Below are positions 16,035 through 18,291 of a DNA stretch of 18,291 nt, piece by piece. The stretch is from Paracoccaceae bacterium (GTDB taxonomy: Bacteria > Pseudomonadota > Alphaproteobacteria > Rhodobacterales > Rhodobacteraceae). The DNA lies in NCBI GenBank assembly GCA_002712045.1, contig PARX01000004.1:72190-90480 (forward strand). Direction: 5' to 3'. Position 1 is the first letter of the stretch; each line of letters starts with the position of its first letter. Position numbers and translations under genes: made by a program. Below the pieces are notes generated by a model, which was not told the DNA's origin, did not search any database, and was given only the letters and a program-made list of their open reading frames with translations.

Positions 16035-16510
16035 ATAAAATACATGTAAATACTTCAGTAAACGGTGATGATTTAGAGTTTTTATGTGATCCCCGTGAAA
16101 CCTTATTAGATGCCTTGCGAGATAGATTAAATTTGACAGGTGCAAAAGAGGGATGTGGTACAGGTGACTGTGGCGCGTGTTCCGTGACCTTAGACGATCG
16201 ACTGGTCTGCTCCTGTCTAGTGCTTGGTGTAGAAGCAGAGGGAAAATCAATTGGGACGGTCGAAGGAATGGCTGAAGGAGAAAATCTGCATCCATTGCAA
16301 CAAAAATTTATTGAACATGCGGCACTACAATGTGGAATATGTACACCAGGTATATTAGTAGCCACTAAAGCCCTTCTTGAGAAAAATCCTGACCCAACAG
16401 AAACAGAAGTAAGATATTGGTTGGCTGGTAATTTATGCAGGTGCACTGGGTATGATAAAATAATTAAAGCAGTAATGGACACTGCTCGTGATCTTAGGGA
16501 GGCTTCTTGA
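16031..16510 (+). CDS. Molybdenum hydroxylase 2Fe-2S subunit (CoxS/CutS type)
   Basis: This 159-residue small subunit carries two [2Fe-2S] clusters. The N-terminal plant-ferredoxin-like cluster uses Cys42, Cys47, Cys50 and Cys62 (GCGTGDCGAC and VCSC). The C-terminal helical cluster domain uses Cys101, Cys104, Cys136 and Cys138 (QCGICTPG and LCRCTGY). Every expected cysteine is present and the length is standard for the family (about 150-170). It relays electrons from the Mo site to the FAD subunit. There is no twin-arginine or other signal, so the enzyme is cytoplasmic. The gene overlaps the FAD subunit gene by 4 nt at its start and the Mo subunit gene by 1 nt at its end (TGATG), so all three are translationally coupled. 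Confidence 0.95.
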   Translation: MNKIHVNTSVNGDDLEFLCDPRETLLDALRDRLNLTGAKEGCGTGDCGACSVTLDDRLVCSCLVLGVEAEGKSIGTVEGMAEGENLHPLQQKFIEHAALQCGICTPGILVATKALLEKNPDPTETEVRYWLAGNLCRCTGYDKIIKAVMDTARDLREAS

Positions 16511-18291
16511 TGGCACTCGATAATCAAAAAAATAGAGAATTTAAAATAGTTGGAACTAGACCAGATAGACCAGATGGACTGGACAAAGTAACTGGCCGAG
16601 CGAAATTTGGTGCAGACGCATACGCAACAGGAATGCTCCACGCATCAATACTCAGGTCTCCTCACGCTCATGCCAAAATAATAAAAATTAGCACTGAAAA
16701 AGCTGAGAAATTACCAGGCGTAAAAGCTATAGTTACACGAGATGATTTTTCCAAAAAAGTAACAGGGGAAAACTGGAATGTGTTAGAAAACGTTATGGCT
16801 GGAGATGTCGCTCTTTACGATGGCCACGCTATTGCTGCAGTTGCGGCGACATCAAGCCTCATTGCACGAGATGCTATAAAATTAATGGAAGTAGAATATG
16901 AAAAGTTACCACATGTCACTGATGTTGATAAGGCAATGGAAAAAAATGCTCCAGTTATAAGGGCCGGTGCATCTGATAAGTCCGTGCCAGAAGGCTTGCA
17001 TCCTAATATTGTTCGCTATCATGAAAGTGGGCACGGAGATTTAAATGCTGGCTTTGCGGCGGCTGATTTAGTTATTGAAGATACTTTCAAAACAGAAGCT
17101 ACTCACCAGGGATATATAGAACCTCATGCCTGCCTTGCCCAATTGGGTGGAGACGGAAAAGGAGAACTTTGGTGTTGTACTCAAGGACATTTTCACGTTC
17201 AAAAAACTTGTGCCGCCTTATTAGATATAGAAACAAGTGCACTTCGTGTAACAGCCTCGGAAATAGGTGGAGGTTTTGGTGGTAAAACAGCAATATTTAT
17301 AGAACCTGTTGCTTTAGCTTTATCAAGAAAAACAAATAGGCCTGTGAAATTAGTTATGAGTCGTTCTGAAGTTTTTCGAGCTACTGGACCAACTTCCTCA
17401 ACCTCAATGGACATAAAAATTGGTATGAAAAAAGATGGGACAATCACTGCAGGATCTGGAGTGTTTAGATTGCAAGGTGGCGCATTCCCTGGAGCGCCAA
17501 TGGAATTTACAGCAATGTGCGCATTTGCCCCATATAATTTAGAAAATGTCAAACAAATCGGTTACGATGTACTTTCTAATCGACCCAAACAAGCCGCTTA
17601 CAGAGCACCAGGTTCACCCATGGCTGCATTTGCAGTAGAATCTATCATCGACGAGTTGTGCAATAGACTTAAGTTAGACCCGATAGACGTGAGACTAAAA
17701 AATGCATCAAAAGAAGGAACCAAAGCAAGTTTCGGTCCGAAATGGGATCGAATTGGCTTGGTTGAATGTTTGGAAGCAGCAAAGCAACACCCTCATTATT
17801 CCGCCCCTCTTAAGAAAGGGCAAGGTCGAGGGGTTTCTTCTGGTTTCTGGTTTAATCATGGTGGGGAAACAGCTGTTACTCTAGCTTTATCTGAAGATGG
17901 AACGGCCGCTCTTTCTGTTGGAACTCCCGACATTGGAGGGAGCCGCGCTTCGATGTGTCAAATGGCAGCAGAAGAGTTAGGAATTCCATATGATAAGGTG
18001 AGAACCACGATCGCAGACACCGCTACATTGGGATATAACGAGGTGAGCCATGGCAGTCGAGTTACTTATGCAAGTGGCTTAGCAACTATAAAAAATATAG
18101 GGTTAGACTTAGCTAAGTTTATAGTCAAAGACCGTTTGAAAAATGGTTTATATGATTCTATTATTAATTTTTTTACAAGAATGGATGATAGGGTAATTAA
18201 TAAGAGACAAGTAGAGTTTCTTGCTATGGCGGGAGTATTTGATAGCATTTATAAAGACAGAAGCACAATCTTTACATCAGCAACAAAGTTA
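16510..18291 (+). CDS. Molybdenum hydroxylase Mo-cofactor subunit, truncated and joined in frame to DnaE sequence (partial)
   Basis: From the ATG at 16510 the frame is open for 594 codons to the window edge. Codons 1 to about 524 are the large (Mo-binding) subunit, which hydroxylates the substrate: DGLDKVTGRAKFGAD near 22-36, RSPHAHAKI at 49-57, CTQGHFHVQK at 223-232, EIGGGFGGK at 251-259, AYRAPGSP at 363-370, and DIGGSRASM and SHGSRVTYASG up to 523. Family members have about 750-790 residues, so the final third, including the catalytic Glu near the end, is missing. From about codon 525 the protein reads as DnaE instead. The active-site loop AYRAPGSP is neither the AYxCSFR of true CO dehydrogenase (form I) nor the AYRGAGR of form II. 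A purine, N-heterocycle or aldehyde substrate is therefore more likely than CO. The start overlaps the 2Fe-2S subunit's stop. Confidence 0.88.
   Translation, partial: MALDNQKNREFKIVGTRPDRPDGLDKVTGRAKFGADAYATGMLHASILRSPHAHAKIIKISTEKAEKLPGVKAIVTRDDFSKKVTGENWNVLENVMAGDVALYDGHAIAAVAATSSLIARDAIKLMEVEYEKLPHVTDVDKAMEKNAPVIRAGASDKSVPEGLHPNIVRYHESGHGDLNAGFAAADLVIEDTFKTEATHQGYIEPHACLAQLGGDGKGELWCCTQGHFHVQKTCAALLDIETSALRVTASEIGGGFGGKTAIFIEPVALALSRKTNRPVKLVMSRSEVFRATGPTSSTSMDIKIGMKKDGTITAGSGVFRLQGGAFPGAPMEFTAMCAFAPYNLENVKQIGYDVLSNRPKQAAYRAPGSPMAAFAVESIIDELCNRLKLDPIDVRLKNASKEGTKASFGPKWDRIGLVECLEAAKQHPHYSAPLKKGQGRGVSSGFWFNHGGETAVTLALSEDGTAALSVGTPDIGGSRASMCQMAAEELGIPYDKVRTTIADTATLGYNEVSHGSRVTYASGLATIKNIGLDLAKFIVKDRLKNGLYDSIINFFTRMDDRVINKRQVEFLAMAGVFDSIYKDRSTIFTSATKL
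18082..18291 (+). other. dnaE: DNA polymerase III alpha subunit (DnaE) fragment, in frame with the Mo subunit
   Basis: About 70 residues from codon 525 to the window edge match the part of DnaE after the polymerase palm/fingers, as in E. coli near residues 790-870: AIKGVG..., FDLCARTD, LNRRVLEKLIMSGAFDRL. Here the corresponding blocks are ATIKNIG, INFFTRMDD, VINKRQVEFLAMAGVFDSI and YKDRSTIF, in the right order and spacing. Nothing in a molybdenum hydroxylase large subunit looks like this. The fragment begins where the two proteins share similar residues (Y-x-x-GLATIKN here, against Y-x-x-AAIKN in typical DnaE), which suggests a join at microhomology. It has no start of its own and is cut by the window edge. 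It is either an assembly artefact or a real rearrangement. Confidence 0.8.

Noticed and set aside
15985..16641. A 218-codon open frame on the minus strand
   Set aside because: It lies antisense to the well-supported 2Fe-2S subunit, is Ser/Cys/His-rich in a way typical of antisense frames, and has no family features.
16510..18081. True aerobic CO dehydrogenase large subunit
   Set aside because: The form I signature AYxCSFR is absent; the loop is AYRAPGSP.
1..18291. CRISPR arrays, tRNA or rRNA genes, insertion sequences, long repeats
   Set aside because: None was seen on reading both strands. The genes are contiguous and intact, apart from the chimeric right end. A systematic repeat search was not possible.

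Overview
The window looks like a compact, AT-rich alphaproteobacterial genome segment, probably from a streamlined marine lineage. The grounds are: the ParC C-terminus ends in the alphaproteobacterial style (GFPRDN near the end); genes are tightly packed, with 1-8 nt overlaps and almost no space between convergent genes; and the gene content covers osmolyte catabolism and molybdenum hydroxylases. The taxon is an inference. No rRNA, tRNA, CRISPR array, transposase or phage gene is visible, and no stretch longer than about 300 bases lacks a gene.

Layout. (1) Positions 1-355 hold the 3' end of parC (+), convergent with rluA (360-1016, -). A small NTF2/SnoaL-like gene (1088-1498, +) diverges from rluA. 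(2) Positions 7279 down to 1517 on the minus strand form a tight three-gene operon: a dimethylglycine dehydrogenase-like flavoprotein, a homocysteine S-methyltransferase and a sarcosine dehydrogenase-like flavoprotein. Together they can be read as glycine betaine -> dimethylglycine -> sarcosine -> glycine, with one methyl going to homocysteine and two one-carbon units going to tetrahydrofolate. (3) Upstream on the same strand is a ureohydrolase (agmatinase family, 7462-8439). Divergent from it on the plus strand are a DMT/EamA permease, a class III omega-aminotransferase and a BKACE (beta-keto acid cleavage, DUF849/Kce) enzyme. This could be a route from an amino acid through a beta-keto acid to acetoacetate plus an acyl-CoA. 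(4) Facing the BKACE gene (4 nt overlap at the stops) is a minus-strand operon of three poorly characterised genes: an M19 dipeptidase-fold protein with several altered metal ligands, a 562-aa protein of unknown function and a DUF3726-like 205-aa protein. This is the best candidate in the window for an undescribed system. (5) Divergent from that operon is a molybdenum hydroxylase operon (FAD subunit, 2Fe-2S subunit, Mo-cofactor subunit).

The Mo subunit does not continue normally to the right edge. After about codon 524 the open frame switches, without a stop or frameshift, to a segment that reads as DNA polymerase III alpha (DnaE). This is either an assembly chimera at a contig end or a real rearrangement, and it should be flagged before the last ~210 bases are used for anything.
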